The notes under the pieces are model-generated. The model did no database searches. It saw only the letters and a program-made list of their open reading frames with translations, and was not told where the DNA came from. A stretch of 64,000 nt of DNA from Anniella stebbinsi (Eukaryota; Chordata; Lepidosauria; Squamata; Anniellidae). How positions within the stretch are numbered: the first letter of the stretch is position 1; each line of letters opens with the position of its first letter. Location of the stretch: the NCBI GenBank assembly GCA_029215795.1, contig JARDYH010000017.1:420653-484652 (forward strand), written 5' to 3'. Positions 31,681 to 44,100 of this stretch are shown here, piece after piece. The translations under genes and the position numbers were made by a program.

Positions 31681-34531
31681 AGACTTCCCCTACTTCCCCT
31701 AGACTTCCCCTTCTTCCCCTAGACTTCCCCTAGACTTCCCCTTCCCTCTATACTTCCCCTTCTTCCCCTAGACTTCCCCTTCTTCCCCTAGACTTCCCCT
31801 TCTTCCCCTAGACTTCCCCTAGACTTCCCCTTCCCTCTATACTTCCCCTTCTTCCCCTAGACTTCCCCTTCTTCCCCTAGACTTCCCCTAGACTTCCCCT
31901 TCCCTCTATACTTCCCCTTCTTCCCCTAGACTTCCCCTAGACTTCCCCTTCCCTCTATACTGCCCCTTCTTCCCCTAGACTTCCCCTATACTTCCCCTTT
32001 CCTCTATACTTCCCCTTCTTCCCCTAGACTTCCACTAGACTTCCCCTTCCCTCTATACTTTCCCTTCTTCCCCTAGACTTCCCCTAGACTTCCCCTTCTT
32101 CCCCTAGACTTCCCCTAGACTTCCCCTTCCCTCTATACTTCCCCTTCTTCCATTAGACTTCCCCTTCCCTCTATACTTCCCCTTCTTCCTCTAGATTTCC
32201 CCTAGACTCCCCTTCTTCTCCTAGACTTCCCCTAGACTTCCCCTTCCCTCTATACTTCCCCTTCTTCCCCTAGTCTACCCCTTGACTTCCCCTTCCCTCT
32301 ATACTTCCCCTTCTTCCCCTAGACTTCCACGTCTTCCCCTAGACTTCCCCTTCTTCCCCAAGACTTCCCCTACACTTCCCCTTCCCTCTATACTTCCCCT
32401 TCTTCCCTAGACTTCCCCTAGATTTCCCCTTCTTCCCCTAGACTTCCCCTTCCCTCTATACTTCCCCTTCTTCCCCTAGAGTTCCCCTTCTTCTCCTAGA
32501 TTTCCCCTTCTTCCCCTAGACTTCCCCTTTCCTCTATACTTCCCCTTCTTCCCCTAGACTTCCCCTAGACTTCCCCTTCTTCCCCTAGACTTCCCCTTTT
32601 TCCCCTAGACTTCCCCTTCCCTCTATACTTCCTCTTCTTCCCCTAGATTTCCCCTTCTTCCCCTAGACTTCCCCTTCTTCCCCTAGACTTCCCGTAGACT
32701 TCCCCTTCCCTCTATACATTCCCTTCTTCCCCTTCTTCCCCTAGACTTCCCCTTCTACCCCTAGACTTCCCCTGGACTTCCCCTTCCCTCTATACTTCCC
32801 CTTCTTCCCCTAGACTTTCTCTTCCCTCTATACTTCCCCTTCTTCCCCTAGACTTCCCCTTCTTCCCCTAGACTTCCCCTTCCCTCTATACTTCCCCTTC
32901 TTCCCCTAGACTTCCCCTAGACTTCCCTTCCCTCTATACTTCCCCTTCTTCCCCTAGACTTCCCCTAGACTTCCCTTCCCTCTCTACTTCCCCTTCTTCC
33001 CCTAGACTTCCCCTTCTTCCCCTAGACTTCCCCTTCTTCCCCTAGACTTCCCCTTTCCCTCTATACTTCCCCTTCTTCCATTAGACTTCCCCTTCCCTCT
33101 ATACTTCCCCTGCTTCCCCTAGACTTCCCCTAGACTTCCCCTTCTTCCCATAGACTTCCCATAGACTTCCCCTTCCCTCTATACTTCCCCTTCTTCCCCT
33201 AGACTTCCCCTTCCCTCTATACTTCCCCTTCTTCCCCTAGACTTCCCCTTCTTCCCCTAGACTTCCTCTTCTTCCCCTAGACTTCCCCTTCCCTCTATAC
33301 TTCCCCTTCTTCCCCTAGACTTCCCCTTCTTCCCTTAGACTTCCCCTTCTTCCCCTATACTTCCCCTTCCCTCTATACTTCCCCTTCTTCCCCTAGACTT
33401 CCCCTAGACTTCCCCTTCCCGCTATACTTTTCCTTCTTCCCCTAGACTTCCCCTTCTTTCCCTAGACTTCCCCTTCCATCTATACTTCCCCTTCTTCCCC
33501 TAGACTTCTCCTAGACTTCCCCTTCTTCCCCTAGACTTCCCCTTCTTCCCCTAGACTTCCCGTAGACTTCCCCTTCCCTCTATACTTTCCCTTCTTCCCC
33601 TAGACTTCCCCTAGACTTCCCCTTCTTCCCCTAGACTTCCCCTAGTCTTCCCCTTCCCTCTATACTTCCCATTCTTCCATTAGACTTCCCCTTCCCTCTA
33701 TACTTCCCCTGCTTCCCCTAGACTTCCCCTAGACTTCTCCTTCTTCCCCTTAACTTCCCCTAGACTTCCCTTCCCTCTATACTTCCCCTTCTTCCCCTAG
33801 ACTTCCCCTAGACTTCCCCTTCCCTCTCTACTTCCCCTTCTTCCCCTAGACTTCCCCTTCTTCCCCTAGACTTCCCCTTCTTCCCCTAGACTTCCCCTTC
33901 CCTCTATACTTCCCCTTCTTCCATTAGACTTCCCCTTCCCTCTATACTTCCCCTGCTTCCCCTAGACTTCCCCTAGACTTCCCCTTCTTCCCCTAGACTT
34001 CCCCTAGACTTCCCCTTCCCTCTATACTTCCCCTTCTTCCCCTAGACTTCCCCTTCCCTCTATACTTCCCCTTCTTCCCCTAAACTTCCCCTTCTTCCCC
34101 TAGACTTCCTCTTCTTCCCCTAGACTTCCCCTTCCCTCTATACTTCCCCTTCTTCCCCTAGACTTCCCCTTCTTCCCTTAGACTTCCCCTTCTTCCCCTA
34201 TACTTCCCCTTCCCTCTATACTTCCCCTTCTTCCCCTAGACTTCCCCTAGACTTCCCCTTCTTCCCCTAGACTTCCCCTAGACTTCCCCTTCCCTCTATA
34301 CTTCCCCTTCTTTCCCTAGACTTCCCCTTCCCTCTATACTTCCCCTTCTTCCCCTAGACTTCCCCTTCTTCCCCTAGACTTCCTCTTCTTCCCCTAGACT
34401 TCCCCTTCCCTCTATACTTCCCCTTCTTCCCCTAGACTTCCCCTTCTTCCCTTAGACTTCCCCTTCTTCCCCTATACTTCCCCTTCCCTCTATACTTCCC
34501 CTTCTTCCCCTAGACTTCCCCTAGACTTCCC
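30440..34531. repeat. ~4.1-kb block shared with 8.1-12.24 kb
   Basis: Right-arm counterpart of 8,100-12,239, with offsets 22,341 then 22,292. It overlaps the 2.3-kb tandem copies and the 26.15-32.51-kb block. Neighbouring blocks in the array were therefore assembled from overlapping source segments. Confidence 0.7.
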
Positions 34532-35197
34532 TTCCCTCTATACTTCCCCTTCTTCCCCTAGACTTCCCCTAGACTTCCCCTTCTTCCCCTAGACTTCCCC
34601 TTCTTCCCCTAGACTTCCCGTAGACTTCCCCTTCCCTCTATACTTTCCCTTCTTCCCCTAGACTTCCCCTAGACTTCCCCTTCCCTCTATACTTCCCCTT
34701 CTTCCCCTAGACTTCCCCTAGACTTCCCCTTCCCTCTCTACTTCCCCTTCTTCCCCTAGACTTCCCCTAGACTTCCCCTTCTTCCCATAGACTTCCCATA
34801 GACTTCCCCTTCCCTCTATACTTCCCCTTCTTCCCCTAGACTTCCCCTTCCCTCTATACTTCCCCTTCTTCCCCTAGACTTCCCCTTCTTCCCCTAGACT
34901 TCCTCTTCTTCCCCTAGACTTCCCCTTCCCTCTATACTTCCCCTTCTTCCCCTAGACTTCCCCTTCTTCCCTTAGACTTCCCCTTCTTCCCCTATACTTC
35001 CCCTTCCCTCTATACTTCCCCTTCTTCCCCTAGACTTCCCCTAGACTTCCCCTTCCCGCTATACTTTTCCTTCTTCCCCTAGACTTCCCCTTCTTTCCCT
35101 AGACTTCCCCTTCCATCTATACTTCCCCTTCTTCCCCTAGACTTCTCCTAGACTTCCCCTTCTTCCCCTAGACTTCCCCTTCTTCCCCTAGACTTCC

Positions 35198-38100
35198 CGT
35201 AGACTTCCCCTTCCCTCTATACTTTCCCTTCTTCCCCTAGACTTCCCCTAGACTTCCCCTTCTTCCCCTAGACTTCCCCTAGTCTTCCCCTTCCCTCTAT
35301 ACTTCCCATTCTTCCATTAGACTTCCCCTTCCCTCTATACTTCCCCTGCTTCCCCTAGACTTCCCCTAGACTTCTCCTTCTTCCCCTTAACTTCCCCTAG
35401 ACTTCCCTTCCCTCTATACTTCCCCTTCTTCCCCTAGACTTCCCCTAGACTTCCCCTTCCCTCTCTACTTCCCCTTCTTCCCCTAGACTTCCCCTTCTTC
35501 CCCTAGACTTCCCCTTCTTCCCCTAGACTTCCCCTTCCCTCTATACTTCCCCTTCTTCCATTAGACTTCCCCTTCCCTCTATACTTCCCCTGCTTCCCCT
35601 AGACTTCCCCTAGACTTCCCCTTCTTCCCCTAGACTTCCCCTAGACTTCCCCTTCCCTCTATACTTCCCCTTCTTCCCCTAGACTTCCCCTTCCCTCTAT
35701 ACTTCCCCTTCTTCCCCTAAACTTCCCCTTCTTCCCCTAGACTTCCTCTTCTTCCCCTAGACTTCCCCTTCCCTCTATACTTCCCCTTCTTCCCCTAGAC
35801 TTCCCCTTCTTCCCTTAGACTTCCCCTTCTTCCCCTATACTTCCCCTTCCCTCTATACTTCCCCTTCTTCCCCTAGACTTCCCCTAGACTTCCCCTTCTT
35901 CCCCTAGACTTCCCCTAGACTTCCCCTTCCCTCTATACTTCCCCTTCTTTCCCTAGACTTCCCCTTCCCTCTATACTTCCCCTTCTTCCCCTAGACTTCC
36001 CCTTCTTCCCCTAGACTTCCTCTTCTTCCCCTAGACTTCCCCTTCCCTCTATACTTCCCCTTCTTCCCCTAGACTTCCCCTTCTTCCCTTAGACTTCCCC
36101 TTCTTCCCCTATACTTCCCCTTCCCTCTATACTTCCCCTTCTTCCCCTAGACTTCCCCTAGACTTCCCTTCCCTCTATACTTCCCCTTCTTCCCCTAGAC
36201 TTCCCCTAGACTTCCCCTTCTTCCCCTAGACTTCCCCTTCTTCCCCTAGACTTCCCGTAGACTTCCCCTTCCCTCTATACTTTCCCTTCTTCCCCTAGAC
36301 TTCCCCTAGACTTCCCCTTCCCTCTATACTTCCCCTTCTTCCCCTAGACTTCCCCTAGACTTCCCTTCCCTCTATACTTCCCCTTCTTCCCCTAGACTTC
36401 CCCTAGACTTCCCCTTCCCTCTCTACTTCCCCTTCTTCCCCTAGACTTCCCCTTCTTCCCCTAGACTTCCCCTTCTTCCCCTAGACTTCCCCTTTCCCTC
36501 TATACTTCCCCTTCTTCCATTAGACTTCCCCTTCCCTCTATACTTCCCCTGCTTCCCCTACACTTCCCCTAGACTTCCCCTTCTTCCCATAGACTTCCCA
36601 TAGACTTCCCCTTCCCTCTATACTACCCCTTCTTCCCCTAGACTTCCCCTTCCCTCTATACTTCCCCTTCTTCCCCTAGACTTCCCCTTCTTCCCCTAGA
36701 CTTCCTCTTCTTCCCCTAGACTTCCCCTTCCCTCTATACTTCCCCTTCTTCCCCTAGACTTCCCCTTCTTTCCTTAGACTTCCCCTTCTTCCCCTATACT
36801 TCCCCTTCCCTCTATACTTCCCCTTCTTCCCCTAGACTTCCCCTAGACTTCCCCTTCCCGCTATACTTTTCCTTCTTCCCCTAGACTTCCCCTTCTTTCC
36901 CTAGACTTCCCCTTCCATCTATACTTCCCCTTCTTCCCCTAGACTTCTCCTAGACTTCCCCTTCTTCCCCTAGACTTCCCCTTCTTCCCCTAGACTTCCC
37001 GTAGACTTCCCCTTCCCTCTATACTTTCCCTTCTTCCCCTAGACTTCCCCTAGACTTCCCCTTCTTCCCCTAGACTTCCCCTAGACTTCCCCTTCCCTCT
37101 ATACTTCCCATTCTTCCATTAGACTTCCCCTTCCCTCTATACTTCCCCTGCTTCCCCTAGACTTCCCCTAGACTTCTCCTTCTTCCCCTTAACTTCCCCT
37201 AGACTTCCCTTCCCTCTATACTTCCCCTTCTTCCCCTAGACTTCCCCTAGACTTCCCCTTCCCTCTCTACTTCCCCTTCTTCCCCTAGACTTCCCCTTCT
37301 TCCCCTAGACTTCCCCTTCTTCCCCTAGACTTCCCCTTCCCTCTATACTTCCCCTTCTTCCATTAGACTTCCCCTTCCCTCTATACTTCCCCTGCTTCCC
37401 CTAGACTTCCCCTAGACTTCCCCTTCTTCCCCTAGACTTCCCCTAGACTTCCCCTTCCCTCTATACTTCCCCTTCTTCCCCTAGACTTCCCCTTCCCTCT
37501 ATACTTCCCCTTCTTCCCCTAAACTTCCCCTTCTTCCCCTAGACTTCCTCTTCTTCCCCTAGACTTCCCCTTCCCTCTATACTTCCCCTTCTTCCCCTAG
37601 ACTTCCCCTTCTTCCCTTAGACTTCCCCTTCTTCCCCTATACTTCCCCTTCCCTCTATACTTCCCCTTCTTCCCCTAGACTTCCCCAAGACTTCCCCTTC
37701 TTCCCCTAGACTTCCCCTAGACTTCCCCTTCCCTCTATACTTCCCCTTCTTTCCCTAGACTTCCCCTTCCCTCTATACTTCCCCTTCTTCCCCTAGACTT
37801 CCCCTTCTTCCCCTAGACTTCCTCTTCTTCCCCTAGACTTCCCCTTCCCTCTATACTTCCCCTTCTTCCCCTAGACTTCCCCTTCTTCCCTTAGACTTCC
37901 CCTTCTTCCCCTATACTTCCCCTTCCCTCTATACTTCCCCTTCTTCCCCTAGACTTCCCCTAGACTTCCCCTTCCCTCTATACTTCCCCTTCTTCCCCTA
38001 GATTTCCCCTTCTTCCCTTAGACTTCCCCTTCTTCCCCTATACTTCCCCTTCCCTCTATACTTCCCCTTCTTCCCCTAGACTTCCCCTAGACTTCCCTTC

Positions 38101-41100
38101 CCTCTATACTTCCCCTTCTTCCCCTAGACTTCCCCTAGACTTCCCCTTCCCTCTCTACTTCCCCTTCTTCCCCTAGACTTCCCCTTCTTCCCCTAGACTT
38201 CCCCTTCTTCCCCTAGACTTCCCCTTTCCCTCTATACTTCCCCTTCTTCCATTAGACTTCCCCTTCCCTCTATACTTCCCCTGCTTCCCCTAGACTTCCC
38301 CTAGACTTCCCCTTCTTCCCATAGACTTCCCATAGACTTCCCCTTCCCTCTATACTTCCCCTTCTTCCCCTAGACTTCCCCTTCCCTCTATACTTCCCCT
38401 TCTTCCACTAGACTTCCCCTTCTTCCCCTAGACTTCCTCTTCTTCCCCTAGACTTCCCCTTCCCTCTATACTTCCCCTTCTTCCCCTAGACTTCCCCTTC
38501 TTCCCTTAGACTTCCCCTTCTTCCCCTATACTTCCCCTTCCCTCTATACTTCCCCTTCTTCCCCTAGACTTCCCCTAGACTTCCCCTTCCCGCTATACTT
38601 TTCCTTCTTCCCCTAGACTTCCCCTTCTTTCCCTAGACTTCCCCTTCCATCTATACTTCCCCTTCTTCCCCTAGACTTCTCCTAGACTTCCCCTTCTTCC
38701 CCTAGACTTCCCCTACTTCCCCTAGACTTCCCGTAGACTTCCCCTTCCCTCTATACTTTCCCTTCTTCCCCTAGACTTCCCCTAGACTTCCCCTTCTTCC
38801 CCTAGACTTCCCCTAGACTTCCCCTTCCCTCTATACTTCCCATTCTTCCATTAGACTTCCCCTTCCCTCTATACTTCCCCTGCTTCCCCTAGACTTCCCC
38901 TAGACTTCTCCTTCTTCCCCTTAACTTCCCCTAGACTTCCCTTCCCTCTATACTTCCCCTTCTTCCCCTAGACTTCCCCTAGACTTCCCCTTCCCTCTCT
39001 ACTTCCCCTTCTTCCCCTAGACTTCCCCTTCTTCCCCTAGACTTCCCCTTCTTCCCCTAGACTTCCCCTTCCCTCTATACTTCCCCTTCTTCCATTAGAC
39101 TTCCCCTTCCCTCTATACTTCCCCTGCTTCCCCTAGACTTCCCCTAGACTTCCCCTTCTTCCCCTAGACTTCCCCTAGACTTCCCCTTCCCTCTATACTT
39201 CCCCTTCTTCCCCTAGACTTCCCCTTCCCTCTATACTTCCCCTTCTTCCCCTAAACTTCCCCTTCTTCCCCTAGACTTCCTCTTCTTCCCCTAGACTTCC
39301 CCTTCCCTCTATACTTCCCCTTCTTCCCCTAGACTTCCCCTTCTTCCCTTAGACTTCCCCTTCTTCCCCTATACTTCCCCTTCCCTCTATACTTCCCCTT
39401 CTTCCCCTAGACTTCCCCTAGACTTCCCCTTCTTCCCCTAGACTTCCCCTAGACTTCCCCTTCCCTCTATACTTCCCCTTCTTTCCCTAGACTTCCCCTT
39501 CCCTCTATACTTCCCCTTCTTCCCCTAGACTTCCCCTTCTTCCCCTAGACTTCCTCTTCTTCCCCTAGACTTCCCCTTCCCTCTATACTTCCCCTTCTTC
39601 CCCTAGACTTCCCCTTCTTCCCTTAGACTTCCCCTTCTTCCCCTATACTTCCCCTTCCCTCTATACTTCCCCTTCTTCCCCTAGACTTCCCCTAGACTTC
39701 CCCTTCCCTCTATACTTCCCCTTCTTCCCCTAGATTTCCCCTTCTTCCCTTAGACTTCCCCTTCTTCCCCTATACTTCCCCTTCCCTCTATACTTCCCCT
39801 TCTTCCCCTAGACTTCCCCTAGACTTCCCCTTCCCGCTATACTTCCCCTTCTTCCCCTAGACTTCTCCTAGACTTCCCCTTCTTCCCCTAGACTTCCCCT
39901 TCTTCCCCTAGACTTCCCGTAGACTTCCCCTTCCCTCTATACTTTCCCTTCTTCCCCTAGACTTCCCCTAGACTTCCCCTTCTTCCCCTAGACTTCCCCT
40001 AGACTTCCCCTTCCCTCTATACTTCCCCTTATTCCATTAGACTTCCCCTTCCCTCTATACTTCCCCTGCTTCCCCTAGACTTCCCCTAGCCTTCCCCTTC
40101 TTCCCCTAGACTTCCCCTAGACTTCCCCTTCCTTCTATACTTCCCCTTCTTCCCCTAGACTTCCCCTTCCCTCTATACTTCCCCTTCTTCCCCTAGACTT
40201 CCCTTTCTTCCCCTAGACTTCCTCTTCTTCCCCTGGACTTCCCCTTCCCTCTACACTTCCCCTTCTTCCCCTAGACTTCCCCTTCTTCCCCTAGACTTCC
40301 CCTTCTTCCCCTAGACTTCCCCTTGTTCCCCTAGACTTCCCCTAGACTTCCCCTTGCCTCTATACTTCACCTTCTTCCCCTAGACTTTCTCTTCCCTCTA
40401 TACTTCCCCTTCTTCCCCTAGACTTCCCCTTCTTCCCCTAGATTTCCCCTTCTTCCCTTAGACTTCCCCTTCTTCCCCTATACTTCCCCTTCCCTCTATA
40501 CTTCCCCTTCTCCCCCTAGACTTCCCCTAGACTTCCCCTTCCCTCTATACTTCCCCTTCTTCCCCTAGACTTCCCCTAGACTTCCCCTTCTTCCCCTAGA
40601 CTTCCCCTAGACTTCCCCTTCCCTCTATACTTCGCCTTCTTCCCCTAGACTTCCCCTTCTTCCCTTAGACTTCCCCTTCTTCCCCTATACTTCCCCTTCC
40701 CTCTATACTTCCCCTTCTTCCCCTAGACTTCCCCTAGACTTCCCTTCCCTCTATACTTCCCCTTCTTCCCCTAGACTTCCCCTAGACTTCCCCTTCTTCC
40801 CCTAGACTTCCCCTTCTTCCCCTAGACTTCCCGTAGACTTCCCCTTCCCTCTATACTTTCCCTTCTTCCCCTAGACTTCCCCTAGACTTCCCCTTCCCTC
40901 TATACTTCCCCTTCTTCCCCTAGACTTCCCCTAGACTTCCCTTCCCTCTATACTTCCCCTTCTTCCCCTAGACTTCCCCTAGACTTCCCCTTCCCTCTCT
41001 ACTTCCCCTTCTTCCCCTAGACTTCCCCTTCTTCCCCTAGACTTCCCCTTCTTCCCCTAGACTTCCCCTTTCCCTCTATACTTCCCCTTCTTCCATTAGA

Positions 41101-44100
41101 CTTCCCCTTCCCTCTATACTTCCCCTGCTTCCCCTAGACTTCCCCTAGACTTCCCCTTCTTCCCATAGACTTCCCATAGACTTCCCCTTCCCTCTATACT
41201 ACCCCTTCTTCCCCTAGACTTCCCCTTCCCTCTATACTTCCCCTTCTTCCCCTAGACTTCCCCTTCTTCCCCTAGACTTCCTCTTCTTCCCCTAGACTTC
41301 CCCTTCCCTCTATACTTCCCCTTCTTCCCCTAGACTTCCCCTTCTTCCCTTAGACTTCCCCTTCTTCCCCTATACTTCCCCTTCCCTCTATACTTCCCCT
41401 TCTTCCCCTAGACTTCCCCTAGACTTCCCCTTCCCGCTATACTTTTCCTTCTTCCCCTAGACTTCCCCTTCTTTCCCTAGACTTCCCCTTCCATCTATAC
41501 TTCCCCTTCTTCCCCTAGACTTCTCCTAGACTTCCCCTTCTTCCCCTAGACTTCCCCTTCTTCCCCTAGACTTCCCGTAGACTTCCCCTTCCCTCTATAC
41601 TTTCCCTTCTTCCCCTAGACTTCCCCTAGACTTCCCCTTCTTCCCCTAGACTTCCCCTAGACTTCCCCTTCCCTCTATACTTCCCATTCTTCCATTAGAC
41701 TTCCCCTTCCCTCTATACTTCCCCTGCTTCCCCTAGACTTCCCCTAGACTTCTCCTTCTTCCCCTTAACTTCCCCTAGACTTCCCTTCCCTCTATACTTC
41801 CCCTTCTTCCCCTAGACTTCCCCTAGACTTCCCCTTCCCTCTCTACTTCCCCTTCTTCCCCTAGACTTCCCCTTCTTCCCCTAGACTTCCCCTTCTTCCC
41901 CTAGACTTCCCCTTCCCTCTATACTTCCCCTTCTTCCATTAGACTTCCCCTTCCCTCTATACTTCCCCTGCTTCCCCTAGACTTCCCCTAGACTTCCCCT
42001 TCTTCCCCTAGACTTCCCCTAGACTTCCCCTTCCCTCTATACTTCCCCTTCTTCCCCTAGACTTCCCCTTCCCTCTATACTTCCCCTTCTTCCCCTAAAC
42101 TTCCCCTTCTTCCCCTAGACTTCCTCTTCTTCCCCTAGACTTCCCCTTCCCTCTATACTTCCCCTTCTTCCCCTAGACTTCCCCTTCTTCCCTTAGACTT
42201 CCCCTTCTTCCCCTATACTTCCCCTTCCCTCTATACTTCCCCTGCTTCCCCTAGACTTCCCCTAGACTTCCCCTTCTTCCCCTAGACTTCCCCTAGACTT
42301 CCCCTTCCCTCTATACTTCCCCTTCTTTCCCTAGACTTCCCCTTCCCTCTATACTTCCCCTTCTTCCCCTAGACTTCCCCTTCTTCCCCTAGACTTCCTC
42401 TTCTTCCCCTAGACTTCCCCTTCCCTCTATACTTCCCCTTCTTCCCCTAGACTTCCCCTTCTTCCCTTAGACTTCCCCTTCTTCCCCTATACTTCCCCTT
42501 CCCTCTATACTTCCCCTTCTTCCCCTAGACTTCCCCTAGACTTCCCCTTCCCTCTATACTTCCCCTTCTTCCCCTAGATTTCCCCTTCTTCCCCTAGACT
42601 TCCACGTCTTCCCCTAGACTTCCCCTTCTTCCCCAAGACTTCCCCTACACTTCCCCTTCCCTCTATACTTCCCCTTCCTCCCTAGACTTCCCCTAGATTT
42701 CCCCTTCTTCCCCTAGACTTTCTCTTCCCTCTATACTTCCCCTTCTTCCCCTAGACTTCCCCTTCTTCCCCTAGACTTCCCCTTCTTCCCCTAGACTTCC
42801 CCTTCGCTCTATACTTCCCCTTCTTCCCCTAGACTTCCCCTAGAGTTCCCCTTCCCTCTCTACTTCCCCTTCTTCCCCTAGACTTCCCCTTCTTCCCCTA
42901 GACATCCCCTTCTTCCCCTAGACTTCCCCTTCCCTCTATACTTCCCCTTCTTCCATTAGACTTCCCCTTCCCTCTATACTTCCCCTGCTTCCCCTAGACT
43001 TCCCCTAGACTTCCCCTTCTTCCCCTAGACTTCCTGTAGTCTTCCCCTTCCCTCTATACTTCCCCTTCTTCCCCTAGACTTCCCCTTCCCTCTATACTTC
43101 CCCTTCTTCCCCTAGACTTCCCCTTCTTCCCCTAGACTTCCTCTTCTTCCCCTAGACTTCCCCTTCCCTCTATACTTCCCCTTCTTCCCCTAGACTTCCC
43201 CTTCTTCCCTTAGACTTCCCCTAGACTTCCCCTTCCCTCTATGCTTCCCCTTCTTCCCCTAGACTTCCCCTAGACTTCCCCTTCCCTCTAGACTTCCCCT
43301 TCTTCCCCTAGACTTCCCCTAGACTTCCCCTTCCCTCTAGACTTCCCCTTCTTCCCCTAGACTTCCCCTTCTTCCCCTAGACTTCCCCTTCTTCCCCTAG
43401 ATTTCCCCTAGACTTCCCCTTCCCTCTATACTTCCCCTTCTTCCCCTAGACTTCCCCTAGTCTTCCCCTTCCCTCTATACTGCCCCTTCTTCCCCTAGAC
43501 TTCCCCTAGACTTCCCCTTACCTCTATACTTCCCCTTCTTCCCCTAGACTTCCCCTAGACTTCCCCTTCTCGCTATACTTCCCCTTCTTCCCCTAGACTT
43601 CCCCTAGACTTCCCCTTCCCTCTATACTTCCCCTTCTTCCCCTAGACTTCCCCTAGACTTCCCCTTCCCTCTATACTTCCCCTTCTTCCCCTAGACTTCC
43701 CCTTCTTCCCATAGACTTCCCCTTCTTCCCTTAGATTTCCCCTTCTCCCCCTAGACTTCCCCTAGACTTCCCCTTCCCTCTATACTTCCCCTTCTTCCCC
43801 TAGACTTCCCCTTCTTCTCCTAGACTTCCCCTTCTTCCCCTAGACTTCCCCTTCCCTCTATACTTCCCCTTCTTCCCCTAGACTTCCCCTAGACTTCCCC
43901 TACTTCCCCTAGACTTCCCCTTCTTCCCCTAGACTTCCCCTAGACTTCCCCTTCCCTCTATACTTCCCCTTCTTCCCCTAGACTTCCCCTTCTTCCCCTA
44001 GACTTCCCCTTCTTCCCCTAGACTTCCCCTAGACTTCCCCTTCCCTCTATACTTCCCCTTCTTCCCCTAGACTTCCCCTTCTTCCCCTAGACTTCCCCTA

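Larger units (their letters stand above)
26151..32513. repeat. ~6.4-kb block, copy with LINE at its edge
   Basis: Matches 44,921-51,322 in order and spacing of variants. The offset is 18,770 at 26,151, 26,843 (cccgctatac G), 27,231 (ctaatc) and 27,717 (ccacgtc). It becomes 18,808 at 28,533, 29,535, 30,021, 30,443 and 32,329. The change of 38 bp is a missing piece near 28,465, where the ccattag-bearing unit pair seen near 47,250 is absent. To the left, the homology continues across the LINE to about 22 kb. The match ends near 32,513/51,322. Confidence 0.85.
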
